Source: Phallusia mammillata (Eukaryota; Chordata; Ascidiacea; Phlebobranchia; Ascidiidae). Taken from it: a DNA stretch of 64,000 nucleotides. The stretch spans positions 1 to 64,000 of the forward strand of contig QLIY01000415.1 of the NCBI GenBank assembly GCA_003260075.1, written 5' to 3'. The notes beneath the pieces are model-generated. The model was not told the origin of the DNA and made no database searches. It worked only from the letters and a program-made list of their open reading frames with translations. Of this stretch, positions 48,401 to 58,500 are shown piece after piece. Position 1 is the first letter of the stretch. Every line of letters starts with the position of its first letter. Made by a program: the position numbers and the translations under genes.

Positions 48401-51400
48401 CAGAGTAGTGAACCAATTTTAACGCCTGGATTAGGCCCGAGAACTGAGTAAACTCGATTAACCAATTACGACGTAAAATTTGCAAAAATATCGTTGAGGT
48501 CTTGTTTTTTTTTCGATCAGATATCAGTTGCACATGTTTTGCTGACTCGGCAAAAAGGAATAGTTCCATGCAAAGCAGTGGTTCCAAACCTTTTGGCAAC
48601 ACAGGATACCCGTTTGTAAATTTATTAGGGTTACAAATCCCCACAAAAAAAGGGATCATGGCAAATTTCTATGAATTGCCAGCCACGTTAAGTTTAACCT
48701 CTAACCCCCTTATGAAACTCACTTCAAGATTTTGCCTTCACGGAACCCTGAACCACCCTACAGAATTAGGGGCTAAACCCTGGTGCTTGTGATAGCGTAA
48801 ATTGTGAAGAAATTGTAAAGCATCATTTCGCCTTACAGGTAATTACTGGATTGATCCAAACGGAGGTTGTGCCGCTGATGCCATGGAAGTTTATTGTGAC
48901 TTCCAAGCTGAAGGGGACACCTGCATCGAAGCTATCAACCCAAGTGTAAGTTGTACTTATGTAGACGAATCCGGTTAATAGTATAATGATTTTGCCAAGA
49001 TTTTTAATGCGATTAACCGAAAGATCTTCGCAACAAATAACAAGATACTGTTTCATGATTTCTGCAAAAATGAATTATGCGATTAACCGGATTTGTGTTC
49101 AATAGCAATTGCGTTTTACAAAATTAAAACAACTTTATGACTTCTTAAGCAAGTCCTATAAATGTTGCTTCGGGTAACAGCAAACTTGTCACTTGTCACA
49201 TTCACTGTGAATGGAAAAGTTGCAAATAGGCAGTGATGTGTAAAAAACAATAAACTTTTTGTCGAAAATGTTTTCGCGTGTAGGTCTGCCAATGTTATAA
49301 GTGCACTGTAATATAAGCTATTGCTGCTAGGCATAATATCAAGTTTATAGAGCTCTTCTGTCAAATGTATTTTTATTCCGACGTTTCGGCGTCTTATACA
49401 AGTCGCCTTCATCAGGGTAAACAACATGTGCACTATAACGGTGGGACATTTCGACAGGCTAAAATATGTTGTTCGTTAGTAACTAAAAAATGACTATGAA
49501 ATTTGTACGCTGGCTGACCACAAACTTTCTTATATTTTACAGTCGCAAACAAGGCGTTGGCCAAAGGCAACGGTTGGAAGCTGGTTTAGCACTTACAAGC
49601 TTGGTGACAAGGTGAGTGCCTTATTCTTGTCGTTCTCGTTCTAACTATTTTGTTTGCACAACCTTTGTTCAACGAAACCCATTTCTAAGAACTGTTTGCG
49701 CTGTCAAATGGATTTACAGTCAGGCATTCATAGCTGACGAAGGCACAGTAATTCGTTTACGTTTTAATATTTGGACGTTGTTGCTAGGCAACGTTTGAAT
49801 GTCAAGATTGGTGTATTTGATAATGGGCTGAACGTGGTAGTATAAGATTTAATTTTGGATATGCGTGCAACGTATTTTGGTATTCTTTTAACGTTGATAA
49901 CGTATACAACAAAACTAATTTATGTAACGTTGTAATGTTTGTTCCGTGGCAAAATCTATTTTATATTTTGTAAAACCTGTAGTTTCAAAACCACAAAAAA
50001 TCGGGTTTATATTTGGCCTGATGGACTGCTAATTTGTCCTTCAGAATTTAAAAATAATAGCACCATTTTTGTAGCATATTCAATTCACATAAACATGTGT
50101 GTGGACCCATTGGTTTTTACTTGTAAATGTTAGTTGGCTAAATTGTGTGTATAGAATTTCGTTAAATAGGCTATGGAATACATAAAATGGCAATATATAA
50201 GAACCAAACCTTTCTAGTTTTTTAAAGACCTTCGCAGCAACAGCTTTTAAACACAGTTTGTAATAGAAACGCAATCACTGTTACTTGCTGACTAAACAAA
50301 ATTTACCAGTTAACATATATTTCATGTCAAGCCAGCAAACAGGCCCCCGCCCCTGTAAACCCATCAATTACTCGTGTGTGTTTGCTGGGCGCGCATACGC
50401 GGTAAGAATTAATATTGAACTTTTAATGTGGTGAACTTAATAATCGGTTATGCTCGTTTCATAACTGCCTTGTAAAATACGAAATATGAATTAGCGTTGT
50501 TCAAACATATCCGTTTCGAAGTTTGCTATTACCTATTTAAAGCGGCCCTTGTGTGCAGGTGTGTTGTGTACTATCGGCTCATTAAATGAGGCACGTTAAA
50601 AAGCAAACATAACCCCAATACCAAGCTAAACCCGTGGTTTGAAAGACGCACATATTCGTTTGTAGTCTGTGCAGTTTTTGAATTGTACACTTTTGAAATC
50701 TTTCAATTTTTGATGATCAACTTTTGGCCTTTGCTTTGTTTTTGAAACGACAACATGTGTGTATTCTTTCCGGATATGACGTCATTAAATATTTGAATAT
50801 TAGGCTCCCCTTAACACATTGGTTTTTAAGCAAGACAACTTTTGCGTACCCTTTTTCGTTATGACGTCATTTAGTATTTTATGACGTCATTTAACATTTG
50901 ATGATCGCACCGGATTTTTGCTTCCCTCAACACATTAAGCTGGTTAACCATTCCCTCAAATGCAAACGGCAACATTTCAATGAACCTAGCGAATTCTAAC
51001 AGACGAATGTACTTTGTTTTTGCAGTTCGACTACAACACGAGCATTCCCCAGTTCAAATTCCTGCGTCTGCTCTCCTCTGAAGCCAGGCAGTTGTTCACT
51101 TACAAGTGCGTCAACTCTATTGGATGGGAAATGGACACTGGAAACTACTCCAAAGCTGTACAGTTGATGGGTCACAACGAGGAGGTGCTGACCTATGGAA
51201 GCGAACATATTACCCTGATAGAGGATTCGTGCAAGGTAAAATTAAATTATTGATAGGACTTAGTGAATTTTGGTTTACATCTTTACGCTAAAATGGTAAA
51301 CACCAAGCTAAAGTTTTTTAAATTGCTTTTGTCAAACAAAGGTTTAATCTTTGGTTCAAAGCTGTTTAGAATTTGAATGCTGTGGCAAATTAGCCTGCCC

Positions 51401-51631
51401 TTGTTTTGTTTGTGGAAAAGTTATTTACCAAAGTGAGTTTGTTTTATTTTTTATTTGACAATAAGCACTTTTTGTCATTTTCAGAGCGGTAGCGAAACAG
51501 GTCAAGTTGTGCTTGAAATACGCACAAGGGAAGTTGACCTTTTGCCTTTGGTCGACTACAAGGCTCTTGACTTCGGCACCAAAGCTCAGCGACACGGCTA
51601 TCACATCGGTCGTGTCTGCTTCAGTGGCTAA
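27046..51631 (+). CDS. Fibrillar collagen pro-alpha chain, clade B (COL5A1/COL11A1-like), complete
   Basis: This is a secreted fibril-forming collagen chain. I joined 63 coding exons from the ATG at 27046 to TAA at 51629-51631: 5,103 bases, 1,700 residues. N-terminal exons: 27046-27163, 28008-28181, 28413-28623, 29454-29619, 30153-30281, 30674-30802, 30995-31036, 31149-31190, 31370-31432, 31559-31633, 32082-32171. C-terminal exons: 47409-47543, 48046-48084, 48194-48359, 48839-48945, 49543-49611, 51026-51235, 51485-51631. Between them are 45 helix exons. Order: hydrophobic signal, TSPN domain (about 40-225), variable acidic region, minor helix, a 1,014-residue Gly-X-Y helix (about 418-1431), furin-type sites, and COLFI C-propeptide. 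A TSPN domain plus an uninterrupted 1,014-residue helix points to clade B. The linker [19 protein letters not shown] before the helix resembles the same place in COL5A1/COL11A1. Vertebrate V/XI orthology is family-level inference; the tunicate gene may be a single pro-orthologue. Confidence 0.96.
27374..27434. repeat. Poly(G) run, 61 bases
   Basis: An unbroken run of 61 G occupies the first intron of the collagen gene. Its length is probably not reliable in any assembly. The flanks are AAACAAATATTT on the left and TAAACGTAGATT on the right, with no visible duplication. Confidence 0.9.
28008..30281 (+). other. Collagen TSPN (thrombospondin N-terminal-like) domain exons
   Basis: Four exons (28008-28181, 28413-28623, 29454-29619, 30153-30281) encode a LamG/TSPN fold. 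Recognisable parts are [19 protein letters not shown], the conserved PGICQS Cys, [20 protein letters not shown] and [10 protein letters not shown] followed by the last cysteine. In clade B and C collagens this domain forms the large globular N-propeptide that controls fibril diameter. Confidence 0.9.
31813..31950 (+). CDS. Possible nested single-exon membrane microprotein gene (45 codons)
   Basis: Inside the collagen intron 31634-32081, on the same strand, an ATG in strong context (A at -3, G at +4) opens a 45-codon frame ending in TAA. The product has an acidic N terminus ([10 protein letters not shown]), one hydrophobic span of about 19 residues ([18 protein letters not shown]), a CYC motif and an acidic C-terminal tail. 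An AATAAA signal follows 31 bases after the stop, with a GT-rich stretch behind it. The segment therefore has everything expected of a small mRNA. I do not recognise the family. It could be a nested gene, a retro-inserted copy of a short cDNA, or chance. No upstream exon was identified; an AG at 31751-31752 could serve as a splice or trans-splice acceptor. Confidence 0.5.
   Translation: MEGDQSYADVFYGIGVMLVIGAFVFHIYQCYCPEEVLVDTEAAAV
31981..31986 (+). terminator. AATAAA after the nested microprotein ORF
   Basis: A canonical poly(A) hexamer lies 31 bases past the stop codon of the 45-codon ORF, inside the collagen intron and on the same strand. If it is used by collagen transcripts it would also truncate them before the main helix. 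Confidence 0.45.
34887..35158. repeat. G10-separated local duplication in collagen intron
   Basis: A run of ten G (34887-34896) is followed by about 126 bases, a second run of ten G (35023-35032), and then nearly the same 126 bases again. The copies differ at a few places, for example TTGGAGCAAAC versus TTGGACCAAAC. The intron (34852-35409) is otherwise ordinary. Confidence 0.9.
35975..36065 (+). repeat. tRNA-derived SINE
   Basis: The block has a box A-like TAGTTCAGTTGGTAGAGCG and box B-like GTTCGAATCCC at tRNA-like spacing, and the ends GTCTGCA and CGCAGGC could pair with one wobble. It continues into TAGATTTTTCTAATC, shared with the minus-strand repeat near 3700. The anticodon arm is poor, so it is a SINE head and not a functional tRNA gene. 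It lies in the collagen intron 35905-36146. Confidence 0.65.
36407..36584. repeat. G13-separated duplication of an intron 3' end
   Basis: The 75 or so bases up to the splice acceptor AG at 36583-36584 also occur just before a run of 13 G (36492-36504). Both copies contain ATGGATCTTAACAGC and end in AAATATTTTAG. The true exon starts at 36585. The first copy ends in a decoy acceptor followed by G only. Confidence 0.9.
37749..37930. mobile_element. hAT-like MITE with intact TSD
   Basis: The ends CAGTGGTTCCCAACC and GGTTGGGAACAACTG are inverted repeats with two mismatches. The flanks are the perfect octamer GTTTAAGT at 37741-37748 and 37931-37938. It lies in the collagen intron 37604-38385. Confidence 0.88.
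41434..41616. mobile_element. TA-flanked MITE (Tc1/mariner or pogo type)
   Basis: The element runs from CAGTAAATGTCGGTTAAT to GTTTAATCAAGGTTTACTG and is bounded by the dinucleotide TA on both sides. TA target sites and CAGT-type ends suit the Tc1/mariner/pogo group. Internal parts such as GATTAGCTGAAACCGG are shared with repeats at 34940-35305 and 61871-62022. It lies in the collagen intron 41383-41693. Confidence 0.75.
41980..42383. mobile_element. hAT-like MITE with CTCGGCCGAG core, 404 bp, intact TSD
   Basis: This is the best-preserved member of the family: left end TAGGGATGTGCC, right end GGCCCATCCCTA, and target duplication ACCAGTGG at 41972-41979 and 42384-42391. The interior has two CTCGGCCGAGCA palindromes near the ends and a GACGTCAC stretch. 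It is too short to encode a transposase. It lies in the collagen intron 41802-42484. Confidence 0.9.
48966..49101. mobile_element. GATTAACCGG-family MITE
   Basis: It starts GAATCCGGTTAAT and ends ATTAACCGGATT, an inverted pair, with an internal ATGCGATTAACCG. The family is the same as at 309-500. It lies in the collagen intron 48946-49542, which separates COLFI exons. Confidence 0.6.
49612..51025 (+). promoter_or_regulatory. Longest COLFI intron, with three CRE palindromes
   Basis: This 1.4-kb intron has no visible exon. Near its 3' end it carries three perfect CRE/ATF palindromes TGACGTCA at 50777-50784, 50862-50869 and 50882-50889, each followed by an AT-rich TTAA or TTAGT context. Such a cluster could be a regulatory element, or remnants of a small repeat. 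Confidence 0.35.
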
Positions 51632-51988
51632 ACCACCTTTCTCTTAATCACAAACACGGCGGCGACACTTTGAGCAAATCGCGAAAGCTACGCGGAAACA
51701 CGGCAGTTCAATCCCCGCGGAAATCCGCAACCTGGACGGGGACGAGACCCTTGTAAGTGCTGGTGCAAGGGTCTTGTCGCCAATCGGACTATTTCGGTCT
51801 TTGGACCGGTCGGCCTTCGTTCGCGGGACAAGTGTGCTGGACTTGTCGCGTGATCGTTGGCTGTGCCCGGTCTCCACAAATTTTAACCGCAGGCGGTTCT
51901 TTACCTTTCTTGGAATCTTTTCTTTTCGTGTTGCGCAAGCGCGTCGGTCACACTAATACCGACATGCACTTTCTTTCGGTGGTGCAAA

Positions 51989-51994
51989 AATAAA
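51989..51994 (+). terminator. Collagen poly(A) signal
   Basis: AATAAA lies 358 bases after the collagen stop codon. The 3' UTR between is more GC-rich than the surrounding DNA. A further AATAAA occurs near 52302 and could be an alternative. Confidence 0.6.
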
Positions 51995-52462
51995 TATATA
52001 CTGGTCGTTCGGAGCGGCAAAAAACGTTGTGTTTTTTTCTTGTGTCAAGGGATTTTGAGAGCTGTTGATTTTTAACACCCCGTACTTCACCTACATTTGG
52101 TTAAACACAAAGTTGTGATTTAAAAGTTTGGAAAAAAAATTCAAACTTAAAACATACAAATCAAACTTAAAAGAAAATAGTGAATTTTTAAGCTTTTGTT
52201 TTAAAACATTTGTCACAGTGAAAACAAACATTCTCAAAATAATGAACTAACCTATATATAACCTGTTTTGGATTCTGTTTAATGACAACTGTTTTATGTC
52301 AATAAAGTATTTGCCTTTTCAGATTAAGTTAAAAGATAATTGCGCAATAGCTAACTAATCATTTTGTAGAAACAGAACAAAGTTCACTAAAACACACGAC
52401 TTGGCGTGAATCAATTATTTGCCTTTTCAGATTAAGTAAAATTATGGCGCAATAGCCTAACT

Positions 52463-52678
52463 CAATGGTCGGCAACCGCCGGGCCGCGACGAGTTCCTTA
52501 CCGGGCAGTACACTTTTTAGGTTAAACGCTTTTAAACATTTTGCCCGTGTATCCCGGGAATGGTAAACTAATTTAAGCGTTTTTATTGCTAAATATTTGT
52601 AGTTTTTTGAAGACCGGTCCGCGATAAAATTTCACTATCAAAAACGGTCCACAGTCCAAAAAAGGTTGCCGATCCCTG
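52463..52678. mobile_element. hAT-like MITE with intact TSD
   Basis: The left end CAATGGTCGGCAACC and right end GGTTGCCGATCCCTG form imperfect inverted repeats. The octamer GCCTAACT at 52455-52462 and 52679-52686 is a perfect target duplication. There is no coding capacity. Confidence 0.85.
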
Positions 52679-53335
52679 GCCTAACTAACTAGGATGGCAG
52701 TACGGTATGATGGTATGGTACGGTACGCAGCATAAATCATCAAAAAGTTCGCTAAGTAGGTACGTTACGCAAAAAAGCATAGGTACGGGTACGGTACGAT
52801 GGAACGGTTTTTCATCAGAGCGTACCATCGTACCAAAAGCGTACCGTACCACCGTACTGGTACGCATAATAAATGTTGATCAAACGGTCATTTTTCAATC
52901 GTTGCCATTTGCTGAGAATATTGAAATTGCCTGAAACTTGGATTTAAATCGTTTACGACATAGCCTAATTTCATCACAATCTCACTGTTCCGAAAGAAGA
53001 CTCAAAAAAGTTAATAACGTCACTGCCTAAAATTTTGTGCTTATGGGGCTGACAGCTATGCAATAGGTTTACACGCACTATAGGCCTATTATTAAAACGC
53101 GCACATGGGAATAACAGAGATTAATCAGCATTTGTAATTGATTCTTAATTTAGTTAAATAAAGTTAGTAAATCTTGTTGTCTCTTTTGCACCAATGATTT
53201 GACAATAAAAAGGAGCTGTTGAGTAACAATGTTTACATCAACCTTTTATTTCGAATAAGCGGGTTTTAGACACCTCTTCTTTGAGTGCATGTCATAAAAT
53301 TTATTCAAATCTGATTCCGATTGGTTTATTTGGAA

Positions 53336-53530
53336 GTACGGTACGTTTTGATTTTTGACATTTGGTACGGCGGTACGGTACGTTTTGATGTTTGGCATTT
53401 GGTATGGTATGGTGGTACGGTACGTTTTGATGTTTGACCTTTGTTACGGCGGTACGGTACGTTTTGATGTTTGGCATTTGGTATGGTACGGTGGTACGGT
53501 ACGCTCTTCTTAACGAGGCGTGGTACGGTC
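53336..53530. repeat. GGTACGGTACG minisatellite
   Basis: About four imperfect tandem units of roughly 45 bases contain GGTACGGTACGTTTTGAT followed by TTTG and a TTTGGTA or TTTGTTA stretch. A related GGTACGGTACG-rich patch is at 52690-52870, partly as the inverted form. The two patches could be the ends of one larger element. Confidence 0.7.
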
Positions 53531-54139
53531 AACAGAACAAAGTTCACTAAAACACACGACTCAGCGTAACTTCAGCCCATCAATTATTCGATGGAAACGT
53601 TTGAAATGCCGTTTTGGGCCGTAGATATACTATGTACAAACATAAGTAGTTCAAAAAACTCATTATCACAAGCTAATAATGTACAGTAGAATTTGACAGT
53701 CGCCTAACAACGTATGAATGACCTCCCTTGACATCAATATGCCGAACAGAGGCGAAAGTTTCGCGACAATGTTGATTCAAGTCATTTGTGTTGGCCTTGT
53801 TAAACATAGACAAGATGCCAGACTGATCAGAAGTTATACGAAGCAGCATAAGTTTGTGTTTGCACATGTTTCGCCATTTCAATAAAATGGCATGCAAAAG
53901 ATCTGGGACACTTTAAATTCGACAGACTTGCGCGGTTTTGAATTAATCAGGGAATTGTAATCTAGAGTGGTGACTGAATAGGTAAATAATGTATGGAATG
54001 GTAGTGCCTTTGATCAGATATTGATAGCAATTTGACTGTTCGAGTTTGGCACAAGGGTTAAGTTTACATCTTTAGTTGTTGAAGTAGTGAAACAATTTTG
54101 TGCCAGTCGCTTTTGGAAATGACACAATCATTTGACACC

Positions 54140-55540
54140 TGACTGACAAAATTTGCCGAATTTGTCATGATTGTACATGACACTGTTTCAGTCGCATGTC
54201 AAGTATAACATAAACTGAATGTACTTCCTGGTTTGCTGAATACTCAGTTTGAACAGCGCCAATATGCACACATTGTTATCGTGTGAAACATCGTTTCATT
54301 GCCAGTTCATACATATATTGCCCTTCAGGTCATTGATTAGACAAATTGTATCTTTAAAAGGTTTGCGACTGCAATAGGAAACAATGTATCGAATGCATTT
54401 ACTCTACTTTGCATTGTTTTGGACAGCAATTTTGGTCAACAGCCAAAAGACTGTCGAAGGTAACTAACTTGTTTCTGCCTGTAATTTATAATTACCTTGT
54501 TAATAACGCTAGTAGAAATGAAAATAAGCAAAAGTGGTCGTACAGTGTGTGTGAAATAGGGGGGGGGGGACTTTTTCTTGTCGCTTATTAGCACTTTATA
54601 AATGAGACTTGCAATTTGTTAAATCCGGTATAGAACTTTTGTGCAGTTTCACGCTTTTTTCGACTGCGATAATTCGCCGGTTGCCAGCGGCACCAATCTT
54701 TGTGAAACAGCGTGATTGCAATCAGCACTTTTGAAGCGCCGAATAGTGCCGTTGATTGCAATTGTTTGCTTACTGCTATTGACTGCGACTGGTACATCAG
54801 TGACTGCTACTGACTGGTGCATAAATGTAAGGGCGCTCCCGAATTTGTCGTGATTGTACATGACGCGGTTTGAGTCGCATGTCAAGTATAACATAAACTG
54901 AATGTACTTCCTGATTTGCCGAATACTCAGTTTGAACAGCGCCAATGTGCACATATTGTTATCGTGTGAAACACCGTTTCATTGCCAGTTCATACATATA
55001 TTGCCCTTCAGGTCATTGATTAGACAAATTGTATTTTGTAAAGAAAGATCTTTAAAAGGTTTGCGACTGCAATAGGAAAAAATGTACCGAATGCATTTAC
55101 TCTACTTTGCATTGTTTTGGACAGCAATTTTGGTCAACAGCCGAAAGATTGTCGAAGGTAAGTGACTTGTTTCTGCCTGTAATTTATAATTACCTTGTTA
55201 ATAACGCAAGTAGAAATGAAAATAAGCAAAAGTGGTCGTACAGTGTGTGTGAAATAATACTGTTTCTTGTCGCTTATTATCAATTTAATAAAAGAGCCTT
55301 GCAATTGTCAAACCTGGCATAGAACTTTTGTCAAGTTTTAAAGCATTTTGCCATAATTTCCACGCTTTTTTCGATTGCGAAATTTCCTCTTTTGCCAACG
55401 GCACCAATCTTTGTGAAACAACGTGATTGCAATCAGCACTTTCGAAGCGCCTACAAGTGCCGTTGGTTGTTTGCTTAAGAAACAGCTACTGACTGGTACA
55501 TCATGCAGTGACTGGTACTGACTGGTACATCAGTGTAGGG
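54140..55540. repeat. Tandem duplication of ZIP exon 1 and upstream DNA
   Basis: Two copies lie about 698 bases apart: 54140-54830 and 54838-55540. Both include the GTCGCATGTCAAGTATAACA stretch upstream, the same signal-peptide exon and the following intron start. Copies differ by scattered substitutions. Copy 1 has a G11 run at 54559-54569 where copy 2 has ordinary sequence. Confidence 0.9.
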
Positions 55541-58500
55541 GTGCTGTTGTTGATCTTGATGTAAATGTGAATGGTAAACATCTGAAACACAAATAAATTG
55601 TGGTGCTGAGCATTCCATAACTATGTTTATGTTTGATAGAGAGACAAGATTATGAAACACCTAACGCAGAGGTTCACAGGGTAAGTAAAAACAGGGTATG
55701 TAAAAACACAAAACATTGTATTCTTGTGAAAGTGCTGTATATGGCCTAATTTACTGTTTTTAATGGGCAACCCTCGATTTACACATAAGATTATAAAATA
55801 GTAACTTCAACAGCAGGTGTAGAATTTAAAGCTTGTATTTGGTATTGCAGCTGGACAAACAGAATTTTGCTGTCGAATCCACTACAGCCACATCACCGGG
55901 TAATGATGGTATCTTGTGAGTGTAAAATCAATATTGTTGTTTAAACCAAAAATTTTTCGCTTTAGATGAAACAACGCCAAAGCCTGTAGTCTACACAACA
56001 GCCATGAGTAAGTGTTGATGTGAAGTATTTACATTCGGCGTTGAATGTAAATGTATCAAGTGTAATATTAATTCGACTCAAATTTGTTTGACCTAGTTTG
56101 CAAAGTACTCGCTTTCTTAATTATTACTTAGGGTCTACTTTACACCTTGTCCAAAGTTTTGAAACTTGTTCATACCAACCCTAATGTCTTACAATTTTCT
56201 CCCTTTGTTAATATAACGAACGTTTATAAGTTCCAAAAAATTACGAAAGTCCAAAGTTACGGCCTATAAGATTGGTAAAGGTTGCTACGCTAAAAGATTT
56301 ATACATCGTATATACATATATAGGTAGATTCAGTTTATGCATGTATAATATATGGATTTATAGATTTTATTGATATAATTTTCCCTATACTACAAAATTG
56401 TTTCACTGTTTCTTGACAAAGTGTCTTTGGAACAGAATACGGATATGCCACTGCAGCTGTGACTATCATCAGTGCTTTGGCTTTCGTTGGAATTCTGGCA
56501 ATCCCTCTACTTGCATCGCGTTATTACGTCATCGCTATGCAGTGTTTCGTTTCACTGGGAATCGGAACCCTCACAGCAGACGCCCTCCTGCATCTTATTC
56601 CATATGTAAGAATTTTTTTCGAGACGCTTTATATGTTTATTTTGGGTCTGATATCACACTCAGCTTCACTTTTGCAACAATTTTACCGAAATTCGTTTTT
56701 TGAGCAAATCGGGTTTGATTTTTTAAAGCCTTGATTTCCGGCCCGCTTACAGGTCGAAACAGGTGTATCGTGTGGTGCTGTAAGTCGGACCAAGCTTTCT
56801 ATTTCAGGCATAAAACAGGACTTTAGTAGGGCGGCTATAATTAATTTACTTAACTAAGTGCCTACGGCCGGCCTCCTAACCATTCAGAAGGCCCGGGGGG
56901 GGGGCGCTATAATTAATTTAGCCTACTTAACTAAGTGCCTACGGCCGGCCTCCTAACCATTCAGAAGGCCCCGATCCTCCTTTATACATTGTCAAGTTTA
57001 TAAACATAACTCCAGATATATGTTTACCTTATAAGGTATAACTTGTGTACAAGTTCACTTACTCTAGGTCAACCGCTTCTGCCTAAACAAATGTTACAGT
57101 ATTTTTTACTTTAAATATGAAGTGATTGAAAAAAGGTTATCCTTTGTCTTACTCTACACTTTGCGCTAGCTTTGCCCTTGTTTTAAATTTAGGCACTCGG
57201 TGTCGGGGAAGGTGCTACTGATGGCAACCAAGATGAGAATGCCTACTTATGGAAACTGTGCGCTACTCTAGGTGGCATCTGGGTTATGTTTTTGTTCGAA
57301 AAATGCATGAAAATGGCGGGAGGCGGCCATAGTCACGTGAGTCTGCGTTTAAATGTCTAATTTACACCAAGTTGTGGTAAAGAATATTCACAGTGGAACA
57401 TACGACGGAAATAGGTGAATAAATAAAAACAATAAAATAGTATCTGCAAACTAGCACGAAGTACAATTTAACACAGATAATCTATGATTTTAACTTTTGG
57501 AATTTAAGTCGCTCCCAACAGTAGATTCAAGTTCATGAAAACATTAAGTCATTCGTCTTTTACATTAAGATGTATGTATATTTCGCTAATATAGCAGCTT
57601 GTGTATCTAAGAGCAAGCATACAAGTCGTATCGGCAAAACCATATGCATAATCTTACTGTGCAAAATATAAATAGATGAAAGTTTGTACAAGTAGCTGTC
57701 GCGAGCTAAAATTTAATCAAATTTAAGGTCTCAATAAAGGAAATTTTAGTGGTAATTTATATGGGGGGGGGGGTAGATGAAAGTTTGTACAAGTAGCTGT
57801 CGCGAACTAAAATTTAATCCGTAAAGGCAACGTAGCGGTCGAATCAAATTTAAGGTCTCAATAAAGGAAATTTTAGTGGTAATTTATATTTTATTTAAGC
57901 AGCCGTATGGTGTCGCTGTTGATATCAGATTCAAGTGAGCAATAAATTATCACCAAAGCTGGGCAGGAACTTGGCTGAATGGCCTGGCGCGCCTGACCCA
58001 TATACAGACATTAAAAAACCTTGAGGGGGGGGGGCGGATTCGTCCCGGGAGTGTCCGGGGTTCGAACCCCGTAAAAAACAATATCACAAAAACATTTTAG
58101 TGAGAGTGGGACTAGAAAAGATTAAATAGCCGTAGGATTCGTTATACAAGCTCCTTTTAACCAAGTCTGTTAGTTAATTTTTCATAAAATTGTGAAAACG
58201 TAAATTAAATGTCACTTTAAACTTGTATAATATTATTTTTATTATTTACCATTAAGAACAATTCTTTACAGAGTCACGGGCACGTTCATCCTGAACATAA
58301 TACTTTTCAACTTGAGGAATCCACAGTGACTAGCTTTGCGACAAAAGATGAAAAAAGCCAAAAACAAGAGGTTTTGTACGCACTATTTAAGCAATCGATC
58401 CATTTTTAATTAATGTCGAAATAGTTGTCATTGATCTCGTTCTTGTGCCTACTTAGCCCAGCGCAGCATTTCTGCCAGGCATAATGTGAAAACGAGTCTT

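Larger units (their letters stand above)
47409..51631 (+). other. Collagen C-terminal telopeptide and COLFI C-propeptide exons
   Basis: Exon 47409-47543 ends the helix ([13 protein letters not shown]) and leads into a telopeptide with TRSRR. Exon 48046-48084 has ERTKR. Both are furin-type sites, a route of C-propeptide removal known for type V chains. The COLFI domain follows with eight cysteines: CKDIWLC, GGC, VYC, DTC, YKC, DSC and RVC at the end. It starts the trimerisation of procollagen chains. The domain closes with HIGRVCFSG and the stop. Confidence 0.93.
51632..54383. other. Collagen 3' UTR and intergenic region
   Basis: After the collagen 3' UTR the region holds a hAT-like MITE (52463-52678), a GGTACGGT-rich repeat (52684-53530), and a duplicated stretch AACAGAACAAAGTTCACTAA at about 52371 and 53531. 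No exon is recognised. From about 54140 the first copy of the ZIP promoter duplication begins. Confidence 0.5.

Noticed and set aside
48224-48451. Collagen C-propeptide exon continuing past 48359
   Set aside because: The frame stays open for about 90 bases into the intron, but the donor at 48360 and the phase to 48839 restore the conserved COLFI sequence.
53336-53530. CRISPR-like array
   Set aside because: Units are contiguous imperfect tandem repeats without unique spacers, in an animal genome.
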